NCBI RefSeq assembly: GCF_900091605.1 | Contig: NZ_FMCQ01000002.1 | Span: 796,116-860,115 of the forward strand | Direction of reading: 5' to 3' | Origin: Micromonospora tulbaghiae | Lineage (GTDB): Bacteria; Actinomycetota; Actinomycetes; Mycobacteriales; Micromonosporaceae | DNA: 64,000 bases | In this document: positions 16,355 through 24,823 of the stretch, piece after piece | Layout: every line of letters starts with the position of its first letter | How positions within the stretch are numbered: the first letter of the stretch is position 1 | Made by a program: the position numbers and the translations under genes | Notes under the pieces: generated by a model | Seen by the model: only the letters and a program-made list of their open reading frames with translations | The model's database searches: none | Told to the model about the DNA's origin: nothing

Positions 16355-18061
16355 CTATGCGGTGACCTTGCCGACGGGCTCGCCGGCCCCGGCCGGCGGC
16401 GCGTCCGCGTCGCTGCGCCGCCCCACCCGGATGGCGAGCCGATCCACGTAGCCGACCATGAGCGCGACGAACAGCAGCACGAAAAGGATCAGCATGGGCA
16501 GCGGCAGGATCAGGCCCAGCGGAAGCTCGCCCCCGGCGCCGAAGGCGCGGCTGGCGATCATGTTCACCAGCGCGGGAGCGGTCAGGCTGTCCGGGCCCCG
16601 GCTCACCAGCATTGACCACAGTGGCGACTGGGCGTGCGCCAGCCAGGTCACCGACGCGGTCACGGCCAGCATCGGCAGCGCCGGCAGTAGCAGCGTACGG
16701 CCGACGCCGCCGCCGGAGCGCCACCGCTCGTGCTGACCCCGGAACAGCAGCGTGAACACGAACAGCGCGGGCACCGACAGCCAGGTCGGCGGCACCAGGC
16801 CGAGGAACAGGCCGAGCTGGCCGAGTTCCATGGTGCGCTCGAAACCGGCGATGGCCAGCGGGCCGATGCCGACGAACAACCACGGCGCGAACGGCACCAG
16901 CAGCAGTTCGCTGTAGCGCCCGAGCGGGCGCAGCGCGCCGATCCCGAACCCGGCCAGCGCGGCGAGCGCCACCGCGACGAGTGTGGACAGCAGCGGCGGC
17001 ACCCAGGTGTTGGCGAACAGGTTCGCCGTCTCGACCCCCCGGGGCAGGGTCCCGGTGTCGGAGGAGAGGTTCCGCAGCCACGGCAGCGACGCCCATACGG
17101 TCACGCCGAGGACGACGACGAGCGCGACAGCGGTCAGCCCGACGAGCAGCGGCCGGCGGCCGGAGTAGGACTCCGCCTCCCGCACGGCCGGGCCGTCCCG
17201 CCAGCCGTCGAACTCGATGCGCAGCCGGGTGGCCAGGATGAGCGCCACCGCGGCCAGTCCGAGCAGCCCGAGCAGCACCAGCAGCAGCGTCGACGTGGCC
17301 GATCCGGCGCCCAGGCGCATCGTCCGGAACGAGGTCTGCGCGGCGGTGAGCACCGGCGTCGCCGTGTCGTCGCCGCGCGGCCCGCCGCCGGTCAGGATGT
17401 ACGGGGCGGTGTAGGTCTGCAGGGCGGCGGCGAGAACGCTCAGGCCGAGCAGCCCACCGACGGCCAGCATGGCGGGCGCGGGCCGCTGGTCGGGCTCGCG
17501 GCGGCGCAGGGCGCTCAGGTACAGCGTCGCGGCCACCGCGACGACCAGCCCGAACGTCACCTGTGCCAGCGCCGAGACGAGGAGCGTCCGGGGAGACTGC
17601 AGTTCCTGGGTGAAGGTGCCGTTCTCGATGTGCTCGGCGCGCCGGCCGAGGAACACCGCGACCGGCGCGTACGCGGCGAGCGGCAGCGCCAGCACGCCCC
17701 GGGTGACCAGGCGGGCCACCCGGCCGGCCCGGTCGGCGAGGACGGCGAGCAGCGGCGCGGCGAGCAGCGCCACCGCCAGCGGGATCAGGCTGAGCAGCAC
17801 CGCGAGCCCGACCTGTCCGACGAACCCGGAGGTGAAGGCGGCCTCGTAGTTCGCCGTGCCGACCGACTCGCCCGAGCCGCGCGGCCCGTCACCCTGGAAG
17901 CTGCGAGCCACTGTGGACAGCGTCGGCAGGACGTACGACCAGATCCAGGCGATCGCCGCCGGGACGATCAGTGCCAGCCCGATCAGGGCCCTCCCCGGAC
18001 GGTTCGGCGGCGTGAGCGGGGGCACTGACGCTGTCGCCTGCGGTGCTGCCGGCTGGTTCAT
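16355..18061 (-). CDS. Double-length ABC-permease-like membrane protein
   Basis: 568-residue membrane protein with about twelve helices that looks like two sugar-ABC permease domains in one chain. The first half contains GLALIVPAAIAWIWSYVLPTLSTVARSF and the MalF-like TAPYILTGGGPRGDDTATPVLTAAQTSF; the second contains a MalG-like region NLFANTWVPPLLSTLVAVALAALAGFGI. Neither half has a convincing EAA loop for ATPase contact. No binding protein or ATPase gene is adjacent. The ATG at 18061 has GGTGGA upstream; an in-frame GTG at 18073 is possible. It could be a permease repurposed for another role. Domain call moderate, function unknown. Confidence 0.65.
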   Translation of the reverse strand: MNQPAAPQATASVPPLTPPNRPGRALIGLALIVPAAIAWIWSYVLPTLSTVARSFQGDGPRGSGESVGTANYEAAFTSGFVGQVGLAVLLSLIPLAVALLAAPLLAVLADRAGRVARLVTRGVLALPLAAYAPVAVFLGRRAEHIENGTFTQELQSPRTLLVSALAQVTFGLVVAVAATLYLSALRRREPDQRPAPAMLAVGGLLGLSVLAAALQTYTAPYILTGGGPRGDDTATPVLTAAQTSFRTMRLGAGSATSTLLLVLLGLLGLAAVALILATRLRIEFDGWRDGPAVREAESYSGRRPLLVGLTAVALVVVLGVTVWASLPWLRNLSSDTGTLPRGVETANLFANTWVPPLLSTLVAVALAALAGFGIGALRPLGRYSELLLVPFAPWLFVGIGPLAIAGFERTMELGQLGLFLGLVPPTWLSVPALFVFTLLFRGQHERWRSGGGVGRTLLLPALPMLAVTASVTWLAHAQSPLWSMLVSRGPDSLTAPALVNMIASRAFGAGGELPLGLILPLPMLILFVLLFVALMVGYVDRLAIRVGRRSDADAPPAGAGEPVGKVTA

Positions 18062-18161
18062 CGGGACATCCACCCTCGAAGATCGACGATCACGGCCGCC
18101 GCGACGATAACCGACCCGGTCAATACCGGCAGCGCCACCGGCCCACGGCTGCGGGGGCGGC

Positions 18162-18167
18162 TAGGGT
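18162..18167 (+). promoter_or_regulatory. -10 element, leaderless start of lipid kinase gene
   Basis: TAGGGT ends 7 nt before the GTG at 18175. Confidence 0.5.
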
Positions 18168-18174
18168 CGCAACC

Positions 18175-19104
18175 GTGCGGACGAAGCAGGAGCTGTCGAC
18201 GGCGATCCGGGAACGACGGCGGGCGGCGCTCGTGGTCAACGCTCACTCCCGCCGGGGCCGGCGGCTCTACGACACCGTCCACGCACGCCTGCGGGCAGCC
18301 GGTTTCGCGCTGCTCGGCGCGTACCCGGTGGACCGGCCCGGCGAGCTGGACCGGGTGCTCGCCGAGGCCGCCGACCTCGGGCCGGACCTGCTGGTCACCG
18401 GCGGCGGCGACGGGACCGTCGGGGCGGCGGCCCGGCTGCTCGCCCACCGGGACATCGCGATGGGTCTGCTGCCGCTGGGCACCACGAACAACTTCGCCCG
18501 CACCGTCGGCGTCCCGCTCGACCTGGACGCCGCCATCGCGGTGCTCACCGACGGCAAGGTCATCGACGTCGACCTGGGCCTGATCGGCGACACCCGGTTC
18601 ACCAACCACGTCGGGATCGGGTTGTCCGCCGACATCATGCAGTCCGCGCCGCCGGGGCTGAAGCGGGTCGTCGGGCGGCTCGCGTACCCGATGACCGGGC
18701 TGGGGCTGCTGGCCCGGCACCGGCCGCTGGCCGTGACGGTCCGCGCCGAGGGCCGCGAGCACACGTTCACCACGCATCAGGTGTACGTGGCCAACGGCGG
18801 CTTCCACGCCGGCCGGCCGATCACCGCCGACGCCACCGCCGACGACCGGCTGCTGGTCGCGTACCCGGTGGGTGGGCCGACCCGGCGCGGGCTGCTGCGC
18901 GAGACGGCGCGCAACGCGGCGGCCGGCCACCGCCGCACGCTCGGCGACGAACCGTTCCTGGCGGTACGCCAGCTGTGGCTGGACACCGACCGGCCGGCCC
19001 GCATCGAGGTCGACGGCGAGCCGTACGGGCAGACGCCGGTCCGGATCGGCCTGGACCCGAACGCGTTGCGGCTGATGGCCCGCTCCGACAGCCCGGACCA
19101 CTGA
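18175..19104 (+). CDS. Diacylglycerol/sphingosine-kinase-like lipid kinase
   Basis: 309-residue cytoplasmic lipid kinase of the DagK/YegS group, which phosphorylates a lipid hydroxyl using ATP. The nucleotide motif is LLVTGGGDGTVGAAARLL near residue 80, followed by MGLLPLGTTNNFARTVGVP, both diagnostic. The C-terminal half (VDLGLIGDTRFTNHVGIGLSADI, PARIEVDGEPYGQTPVRI) forms the usual beta sandwich. Start GTG 18175 is set by the -10 hexamer directly upstream; it gives the expected family length. The actual lipid substrate is unknown. Confidence 0.9.
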   Translation: MRTKQELSTAIRERRRAALVVNAHSRRGRRLYDTVHARLRAAGFALLGAYPVDRPGELDRVLAEAADLGPDLLVTGGGDGTVGAAARLLAHRDIAMGLLPLGTTNNFARTVGVPLDLDAAIAVLTDGKVIDVDLGLIGDTRFTNHVGIGLSADIMQSAPPGLKRVVGRLAYPMTGLGLLARHRPLAVTVRAEGREHTFTTHQVYVANGGFHAGRPITADATADDRLLVAYPVGGPTRRGLLRETARNAAAGHRRTLGDEPFLAVRQLWLDTDRPARIEVDGEPYGQTPVRIGLDPNALRLMARSDSPDH

Positions 19105-19108
19105 CCGG

Positions 19109-19369
19109 TCAGGCCCAGTGCTCCTCGTCGGGCAGCGGGATCTCCGTGTTCTGCTCCACCGCGTCGGCGGCGGTGAGGTCGTCGCGCACCGACTCGCCCA
19201 GGCCCGCCCGGTCGCTCGGCGGGCGCAGCACGCCCTGCTCGGCCAGGTCCCCCTCGCTCGCCTCGGGGACTGCCGTGTCGACCGTGTCGGGCGGCCCGAC
19301 GAGTGTCTCGTCCTGCCGCTGTTCCTGCGCGTCGGCCTCGGGCGGGCGGCGCAGCGCGTCCTCGCTCAT
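19109..19369 (-). CDS. Small acidic protein of unknown function
   Basis: 86-residue protein with a very acidic, low-complexity composition (many Glu, Asp, Pro, Ala), ending TEIPLPDEEHWA. No signal peptide, helix of membrane type or known domain. It ends 4 bp from the convergent lipid kinase gene and lies 10 bp downstream of the DUF2267 gene in the same direction, so the two are probably one transcript. Codon bias agrees with a real gene. Similar short acidic proteins occur twice more in this window (55.7 and 56.1 kb). Confidence 0.6.
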   Translation of the reverse strand: MSEDALRRPPEADAQEQRQDETLVGPPDTVDTAVPEASEGDLAEQGVLRPPSDRAGLGESVRDDLTAADAVEQNTEIPLPDEEHWA

Positions 19370-19379
19370 CGCGTCCCCG

Positions 19380-19778
19380 TCACGCCGTGCGCCGCACGTA
19401 CGGCGCGCTCTGGTCGGCCACGTCGCCGAACTCGGCCGGGAGCTGCCCGGCGACCTGCGCGTACGCGGCCGGGTCGATCGCGTCGCGCAGCACGTCGAAC
19501 ACCGCGGTGATCCCGTCCCGGGCGGCGTCCACGTCCACGTCGGCGCGCCCGCTCACCCGCTCCACGAACACGTCGAGCCCGAACGGCTCGGCGTCCTCGG
19601 CCGGGCCGAACGCGTACGCCCGCAGTGCCTCCGGCAGCCGGTCGGCGAGGTCTCGGGCCTCCCCGCCGTCGATGCGTTCGGCCAGCGTGGTCAACGTCGC
19701 CCGGGTGATCGCGGTGGCCTGCTCCGCGGACGCGCCGCACCGCTTGGCCACCGCGCCGATGAACTGATCCTGGTCCAT
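19380..19778 (-). CDS. DUF2267 protein
   Basis: 132-residue alpha-helical protein of the DUF2267 family (function unknown). The opening DQFIGAVAKRCGASAEQATAITRATLTTLAERIDGGEARDLADRL and the second half LDVFVERVSGRADVDVDAARDGITAVFDVLRDAI give the usual twofold repeat. The ATG at 19778 follows GGAGGAAGG, which discards the longer frame. It is paralogous to the protein at 42413. It is followed by the small acidic gene. Confidence 0.85.
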   Translation of the reverse strand: MDQDQFIGAVAKRCGASAEQATAITRATLTTLAERIDGGEARDLADRLPEALRAYAFGPAEDAEPFGLDVFVERVSGRADVDVDAARDGITAVFDVLRDAIDPAAYAQVAGQLPAEFGDVADQSAPYVRRTA

Positions 19779-19914
19779 CTCGCCGCCTTCCTCCGCCGGG
19801 ATTGCCGGATTCCCACGCTGGACCTCGGCAAACGGGCCGCGAACCCGAGGCGCCGGCGCCGCCGGACCGGGGGGTAGCGTGCAGCCCGGAACCCGCAGCG
19901 AGGAGGCCCCGACA

Positions 19915-20667
19915 GTGCAGCCGACGATCGTGGACGTGCCCACCCCCGAGGGAACGGCCGACGCCTACCTGGCCACGCCGGAGACCGGCGGGCCCTTCCC
20001 GGCCGTCCTGCTGTTCATGGACGCCTTCGGTCTGCGGCCCCGGGTCGCGGAGATGGCCGCCACGATCGCCGACCGCGGGTACGTGGTGCTCGCCCCCAAC
20101 CTGTTCCACCGCGCCGGGCGCGCCCCGCTGATCGACCTCGGCGCGCTCGCCGACGACAGCCGCCGGGCCGCACTGTTCGAGAGCATCGGCCCGATGATGG
20201 CCGCGTTGACGCCGGACGCGGTGGCCCGCGACACCGCCGCCTACCTGGACTTCCTCGCCGCCCGCCCGGACGTCGCGCCGGGCCCGGCGGCGATCACCGG
20301 CTACTGCATGGGCGGCACGAACGCGCTGCGCGCGATCGAGGCGCTCCCGGACCGGATCGCCGCGGTGGCCGCGTTCCACGCCGGGCGCGTGGTCACCGAC
20401 GCCCCGGGCAGCCCTCATCTGGCCCTCGGCGCGGTGACCGGCGAGCTCTACTTCGGGCACGCCGACGCCGACCCGTCGATGACCGCCGAGCAGATCGCCA
20501 CGCTGGAGAAGACGCTGGACGCGGCCGGGGTGACCTACCGTTCCGAGGTGTACGCCGGCGCCCGCCACGGCTACACCCAGTCGGACACCCCGATGTACGA
20601 CGAGCGGGCCACGCAGCGGCACTGGACGGCGCTGTTCGACCTGCTCCACCGCACGTACCACCGCTGA
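19915..20667 (+). CDS. Dienelactone-hydrolase-family protein
   Basis: 250-residue alpha/beta hydrolase of the dienelactone hydrolase type, which opens lactones or esters with a Cys nucleophile. The nucleophile elbow is ITGYCMGGTNALRA with Cys in G-x-C-x-G-G; the acid is probably in HADADPSMTAEQ and the His in GARHGYTQSDTPMYD. The early FMDAFGLRPRVAEMAATIADRGYVVLAPNLFHR segment is typical of the family. GTG 19915 has AGGAGG upstream and yields the expected opening VQPTIVDVPTPEG. Substrate unknown; it has no pathway neighbours. Confidence 0.88.
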   Translation: MQPTIVDVPTPEGTADAYLATPETGGPFPAVLLFMDAFGLRPRVAEMAATIADRGYVVLAPNLFHRAGRAPLIDLGALADDSRRAALFESIGPMMAALTPDAVARDTAAYLDFLAARPDVAPGPAAITGYCMGGTNALRAIEALPDRIAAVAAFHAGRVVTDAPGSPHLALGAVTGELYFGHADADPSMTAEQIATLEKTLDAAGVTYRSEVYAGARHGYTQSDTPMYDERATQRHWTALFDLLHRTYHR

Positions 20668-20731
20668 CTCCGAAGGGCGCGCCGGGGGCACGGCCGACGA
20701 TTCACCGGCCCGGAGCCGGGTAACCGCCGTC

Positions 20732-22024
20732 ATGACCGACCGCCGCGCCGACACCGTCCGCTCGCCCCTGGACCGGGCGGTCGAGCGGGGCGGTCTCGCG
20801 CTCTCCCGGGTCCGCGACCAGGGTGGCGCGGCCGGCCGGAACCGGCTGCGCCAGCTGGAGATCACCGTGGTGATCTCCGCGCAGGCCGGGCTGGCCGCGG
20901 CGCTCGCCGCGCTGCTCGCCCAGGAGCTGCTCGGGCCCGGCGCGCACGTCTTCGCCCCCGCCGCCGCGGTCGGCACCATCGCCACCGCCATCGGCCAGCG
21001 CGCCCGCCGCACGTTCGAGCTGCTCGTCGGCGTCGGCCTCGGCATCGTGGTCGGTGACCTGCTGCGCGCGCTGCTCGGCAGCGGGTCCTGGCAGACCGGC
21101 CTGGTGGTCACGCTCGCCATCGCCACCGCGCTGCTGGTGGCCGGGCGCGGCGGCGCACTCGTCGGCCAGGCCGGCGGTACGGCGGTGCTGATCGCCACGC
21201 TCGCGCCGGTGCAGCCCGGCCTGGAACTGCCCCGCATCTTCGACGCACTGGTCGGCGGCCTGGTCGGCCTGTTCGTGGTGGCGCTGCTGCTGCCGGTCAA
21301 CCCGATCCGCGTGCTGGACCGGGCGGTGGAGCCGGTGGTCACCCGGCTCACCGAGCAGCTCGACGCCGTCGCCCACGCGCTGACCCGGCGTGACGCCGAC
21401 GCGGCACAGCGTGCCCTGGATGACCTGCGCGGGATCGAACCGGACATCGGGCGGCTCAACGACGCGCTCAGCGGGGCCGAGGAGGTGGTCACCATCGCGC
21501 CCGCCCGCTGGCACCGCCGGGCCCGGTTCCGCAGGTACGCCGACGCGACCCAGCACCTCGAACGGGTGGTCCTGTACGCCCGCTCGATCGCCCGCCGCTC
21601 CGCCACCGCGCTGCAGTACGACGAGCCGATCCCGCCCGCCCTGCCCGACGCGGTGACCCGCCTCGGCCACGCGGTGCGGGAGCTGAAACGGGGCTGCAAG
21701 TCGGGGGAGGACCTGGAACGCACCCGGGAGCTGGTACGGCAGGGCGCCGAGCTGGCCGGGCGCGCGTGGTCGCAGGGGGTGCGCGCCTACGGCGAGGCGA
21801 TGATCAGCGACCTGCGGACCGGGCAGAGCGAGCTGCTGCGGGCCACCGGCTGCCGGCCCGAGGACGCCAACGGCACCGTGCGCCGGGCCGCCGGTGCGGG
21901 GGAGGCGGAGGCGCGCCCGCCGGTCCGGGCCCGGATGAGCCGTCCGGTCCCGCGCCGGCCCGCCGGGCGGGGCGCGCCGGGGCAACGGCCGGACATGATT
22001 CGTCCGCCGACCCGCGTCGCCTGA
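20732..22024 (+). CDS. FUSC-family membrane protein
   Basis: 430-residue protein with six hydrophobic helices in residues 40-195 followed by a long soluble helical half. The membrane part (GTIATAIGQRARRTFELLVGVGLGIVVGDLLRALLG, then GGTAVLIATLAPVQPGLELPRIFDALVGGLVGLFVVALLLPVNP) matches the FUSC / aromatic-acid-exporter (DUF939-like) layout, including the RARRTFE stretch. The soluble part includes predicted coiled segments. These proteins are thought to export aromatic acids or act in envelope stress; here this is inference. The last 60 residues are Pro/Arg rich. Confidence 0.8.
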   Translation: MTDRRADTVRSPLDRAVERGGLALSRVRDQGGAAGRNRLRQLEITVVISAQAGLAAALAALLAQELLGPGAHVFAPAAAVGTIATAIGQRARRTFELLVGVGLGIVVGDLLRALLGSGSWQTGLVVTLAIATALLVAGRGGALVGQAGGTAVLIATLAPVQPGLELPRIFDALVGGLVGLFVVALLLPVNPIRVLDRAVEPVVTRLTEQLDAVAHALTRRDADAAQRALDDLRGIEPDIGRLNDALSGAEEVVTIAPARWHRRARFRRYADATQHLERVVLYARSIARRSATALQYDEPIPPALPDAVTRLGHAVRELKRGCKSGEDLERTRELVRQGAELAGRAWSQGVRAYGEAMISDLRTGQSELLRATGCRPEDANGTVRRAAGAGEAEARPPVRARMSRPVPRRPAGRGAPGQRPDMIRPPTRVA

Positions 22025-22027
22025 CCC

Positions 22028-22084
22028 GGCCCGGCTGCCCGCCTCCGTCCGGCCGGGCTGCCCTCTCCGTCCGGCCCGGCCGCC
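22028..22084. repeat. Short direct repeats, 22-23 bp, 2.5 copies
   Basis: In the 125-bp gap after the FUSC gene: unit 1 at 22028-22050 and unit 2 at 22051-22072 share GGCYSGGCTGCCC then CTCCGTCC, and a partial third unit occupies 22073-22084. No function is evident. Confidence 0.5.
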
Positions 22085-22137
22085 GGCCGCAGGCCACCGG
22101 GCGCCGACTGGCACCTGCCCGGAGCGGCCCGGCTGGT

Positions 22138-22143
22138 TAGCGT
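22138..22143 (+). promoter_or_regulatory. -10 element, leaderless start of RraA-like gene
   Basis: TAGCGT ends 6 nt before the ATG at 22150. Confidence 0.55.
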
Positions 22144-22149
22144 CGGCGC

Positions 22150-22863
22150 ATGGACATCCGTCACGACGCGCCGGCCGCGCGTTTCGCCGCGCTGACCACC
22201 GCCCACGTCGCCGACGCCTGCCTGCGCGCGGGCGTACCCGTCCGCTGCGCCCCGGCCGCCGTCGTCCCGGTGCTGCCGGGGCGGCGCCTGGCCGGCCGGG
22301 TCCGCCCGGCCCGGCACGCCGGCAGCGTGGACGTCTTCCTGGAGGCGATCGAGCAGGCCACCGACGGGGACGTGCTCGTCGTCGACGACGCCGGCCGCAC
22401 CGACCGGGCGTGCGTCGGCGACCTGGTGGTGCTGGAGGCGCGGGCCGCCGGCCTGGCCGGACTGGTGGTGTGGGGCGCGCACCGCGACACCGCGGACCTG
22501 GTCGCGGTCGGGCTGCCGGTGTTCAGCCTCGGCGCCACCCCGAGCGGGCCGCTGGAGCTGGATCCGCGCCCGGCCGGAGCGCTGGAGCACGCCCGGGTCG
22601 GGCCGTTCACCGTCGGCCCGCAGGATCTGGCGCTGGCCGACGACGACGGCGTGCTGTTCGTACCCGCCGACCGGGCCGGTGAGCTGTTCGGCCTGGCCGA
22701 GTCCATCCGGGACACCGAGCGGCGGCAGGCCGACCGGATCCGGGCCGGGGAGTCGCTGCGCGCGCAGGTCGGGTTCGGCGCCTACCTGGCGGCCCGGGAG
22801 GCGGACCCGGCGCTGACGTTCCGGGCACACCTGCGGGCGGTGGGCGGCGCGATCGAGGAGTGA
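22150..22863 (+). CDS. RraA-family protein (HMG aldolase-like)
   Basis: 237-residue protein of the RraA / 4-hydroxy-4-methyl-2-oxoglutarate aldolase family. Key pieces are LTTAHVADACLRAGVPVRCAP near the start, GDVLVVDDAGRTDRACVGDLVVLEARAAGLAGLVVWGAHRD with the Arg-Asp pair of the G-x-x-R-D site, and the late PQDLALADDDGVLFVPADRA with its Asp-Gly metal-site region. Members either split 2-oxo acids using a divalent metal or bind RNase E; without neighbours of an aromatic pathway the role stays open. It is convergent with the next regulator gene, 5 bp away. Confidence 0.88.
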   Translation: MDIRHDAPAARFAALTTAHVADACLRAGVPVRCAPAAVVPVLPGRRLAGRVRPARHAGSVDVFLEAIEQATDGDVLVVDDAGRTDRACVGDLVVLEARAAGLAGLVVWGAHRDTADLVAVGLPVFSLGATPSGPLELDPRPAGALEHARVGPFTVGPQDLALADDDGVLFVPADRAGELFGLAESIRDTERRQADRIRAGESLRAQVGFGAYLAAREADPALTFRAHLRAVGGAIEE

Positions 22864-22868
22864 CCCGG

Positions 22869-23495
22869 TCAGCCGCCGCGCGCCCACAGCGCCAGGCGTA
22901 CCCGGTTGGCGCTGCCGGTCTTGGTCATCAGGCTGGTGATGTGCGTCTTCACGGTGGTCACCCCGATGTGCAGCCGGTCGGCGATCTCGGTGTTCGACAG
23001 CCCGTCGGCGACCAGGTCCAGCACGTCCCGCTCGCGGGCGGTCAGGTCGGCCGTACGCCGGGGCGCGCCGGCGCGGGCGTGCACCGCGCGTTCGACGAGC
23101 CGGCGCAGGACGTCCGGGCTGAACGGGCTGTCGCCGGCGGCGGCGCGGCGGACACCGTCGAGCAGGTCGGCCGGGGGCGCGTCCTTGAGCAGGAACCCGC
23201 AGGCGCCGGCGGTCAGCGCGGGGTAGAGGTGGTCGTCGTCGCCGAACGTGGTGAGCACCATGATCCGGGTGGCCGGCCGGTCGGCGAGGATCCGGCTGGT
23301 CGCGGTGATCCCGTCGACGCCGGGCATCCGCAGGTCCATCACCACCACGTCCGGGCGTAGCCGGGCGGCGAGGGTGACCGCGTCCCGGCCGTTGTCGGCC
23401 TCGCCGACGACCTCGAGGTCGGGCTGGGCGTCGCAGAGCATCCGCAGGCCGGCCCGGATGAGGTGCTGGTCGTCGACCAGCAGCACCCGGATCAC
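22869..23495 (-). CDS. NarL/LuxR-family response regulator
   Basis: 208-residue response regulator. Receiver: acidic pair in LLVDDQHLIRAGLRML, phospho-acceptor Asp in VVVMDLRMPG, Lys in GFLLKDAPP. The LuxR helix-turn-helix is LTARERDVLDLVADGLSNTEIADRLHI with the TTVKTHITSLMTK segment. The GTG start overlaps the kinase stop by 4 nt (GTGA). Its cognate kinase is therefore the upstream gene. The target genes are not visible in the window. Confidence 0.92.
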   Translation of the reverse strand: MIRVLLVDDQHLIRAGLRMLCDAQPDLEVVGEADNGRDAVTLAARLRPDVVVMDLRMPGVDGITATSRILADRPATRIMVLTTFGDDDHLYPALTAGACGFLLKDAPPADLLDGVRRAAAGDSPFSPDVLRRLVERAVHARAGAPRRTADLTARERDVLDLVADGLSNTEIADRLHIGVTTVKTHITSLMTKTGSANRVRLALWARGG

Positions 23496-24709
23496 GCCGG
23501 CTCCGGCGTGCCCGCGCGGGGCCGGGGCGTGTGGTGGGCGGGCCCGGGCGGGGGCAGCACGGTCCGGACCCGCCAGCCGGACCCGGTGGGCCCGGCCTCC
23601 AGCCGCCCGCCGAGCACCTCGACCCGTTCCCGCATCCCGACGAGGCCGTGGCCGCCGCCGGAGGGCACCCCGGCCGGCGCGGCGCCCCGCCCGTCATCGG
23701 TCACCGCCCAGTGCACCGCGCCGTCGTCGACCGACACGGTCAACCGGGCCAGGGCCGCCGCGCCCGCGTGTTTCGCCACGTTCGTCAACGCCTCCTGGGT
23801 CAGTCGCAGCACCGCCTGGCCGCGTACCGCGTCGAGCGTGCCGACCGCCGGGTCGACGTCGGCCTCCACCACGACGCCCGCCTGCCGGGCCCGGTCGACC
23901 GCCGCGCCGAGCGCGGCCGGCAGCGCCGACGGCTCGATGGCGGTCAGGGCGGCGTCGCCGCGTACGCCGTCCGGGTCACGCAGCACCGCCACCAGCCGCC
24001 GCAGGTCGGTCAGCGCGGCCGTGCCGGTGGCGTGCACGTCGTCGAACACCTCGCCGACCCGGGGGTCGAGGTCCGCCAGGACGTGCCGGGCCACCCCGAC
24101 CCGCAGCACCATCGACGCGACGTGGTGCGCGAGTACGTCGTGCAGCTCCCGGGCGATGGCGCCGCGTTCGTCGGCGCGGGCCGCCCGGGTCTCCGACTCG
24201 CGCCGGCGCCGCTCCGCCTCGGCCCGCTCCTCGGCCTGCCGCCCCAGTTCCCGGGTGGTCCGCACGACCAGCCCGAGCAGCAGCGGCAGGCCGACGGTGA
24301 CGGCCAGCCCGAACAGGCCGGTGAACGCCGCGCGGACCGGTACGCCGATCAGGTCGGTCAGGTCGACGGCGGCGAGGAGCCCGGCGCCCAGCCAGACCGT
24401 GCGCGGCCGGGTGGCCCGCATGGTCAGCTCCAGCAGCGCCCAGCTCGCACCGACCTGGTTGATCACCACGTCGTCGACCAGGACGAGCGCGGCGACCAGC
24501 AGGGCCGACTGGATCAGCAGGTTGAGCAGCGGCCGGCGGTGGCACAGCAGCGCCAGCAGGAACGCCGGGATCGCCAGCGCCCACTGCGTGCCGGTGGCGG
24601 CCGAGCTTCCGTGCGGGCCGAAGACCAGGTAGCCGACGCCGCTGAGGTCCAGCAGCAGGATCCGCGCGAGCGTGTCGCGCGCGTCGAACAGCCGACCGAC
24701 CCAGCTCAC
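23492..24709 (-). CDS. NarL-type sensor histidine kinase
   Basis: 405-residue membrane kinase. Helices within residues 10-155 (for example LAIPAFLLALLCHRRPLLNLLIQSALLVAALVLV) precede the HisKA_3 motif RGAIARELHDVLAHHVASMVLRV with the phospho-His in ELHDV. The ATPase region has LTQEALTNVAKHAGAAA and HWAVTDDGRGAAPAGVPSGGGHGLVGMRERV. A TAGGCT hexamer ends 6 nt before the GTG at 24709, so a leaderless transcript is likely. The signal is unknown; no sensory domain is seen outside the membrane. Confidence 0.92.
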   Translation of the reverse strand: MSWVGRLFDARDTLARILLLDLSGVGYLVFGPHGSSAATGTQWALAIPAFLLALLCHRRPLLNLLIQSALLVAALVLVDDVVINQVGASWALLELTMRATRPRTVWLGAGLLAAVDLTDLIGVPVRAAFTGLFGLAVTVGLPLLLGLVVRTTRELGRQAEERAEAERRRRESETRAARADERGAIARELHDVLAHHVASMVLRVGVARHVLADLDPRVGEVFDDVHATGTAALTDLRRLVAVLRDPDGVRGDAALTAIEPSALPAALGAAVDRARQAGVVVEADVDPAVGTLDAVRGQAVLRLTQEALTNVAKHAGAAALARLTVSVDDGAVHWAVTDDGRGAAPAGVPSGGGHGLVGMRERVEVLGGRLEAGPTGSGWRVRTVLPPPGPAHHTPRPRAGTPEPA

Positions 24710-24715
24710 CGCGTC

Positions 24716-24721
24716 AGCCTA
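24716..24721 (-). promoter_or_regulatory. -10 element, leaderless start of histidine kinase gene
   Basis: TAGGCT on the minus strand, 6 nt before the GTG at 24709. Confidence 0.5.
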
Positions 24722-24770
24722 GGCAACCGGTAGGGCCGGAGGCCACCGTGTTCACCGGCTGCCGCCACCC

Positions 24771-24799
24771 GCCCGGCGGTCCGAGGTGGACCGCCGGGC
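24771..24799 (-). terminator. Hairpin terminator after membrane-protein gene
   Basis: GCCCGGCGGTCC and GGACCGCCGGGC form a perfect 12-bp stem with a 5-nt loop, just past the stop at 24824 of the minus-strand gene. No U-tract follows, as is common in actinomycetes. Confidence 0.65.
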
Positions 24800-24823
24800 C
24801 GAGCGGGCCGAAGACCGTGGCGC

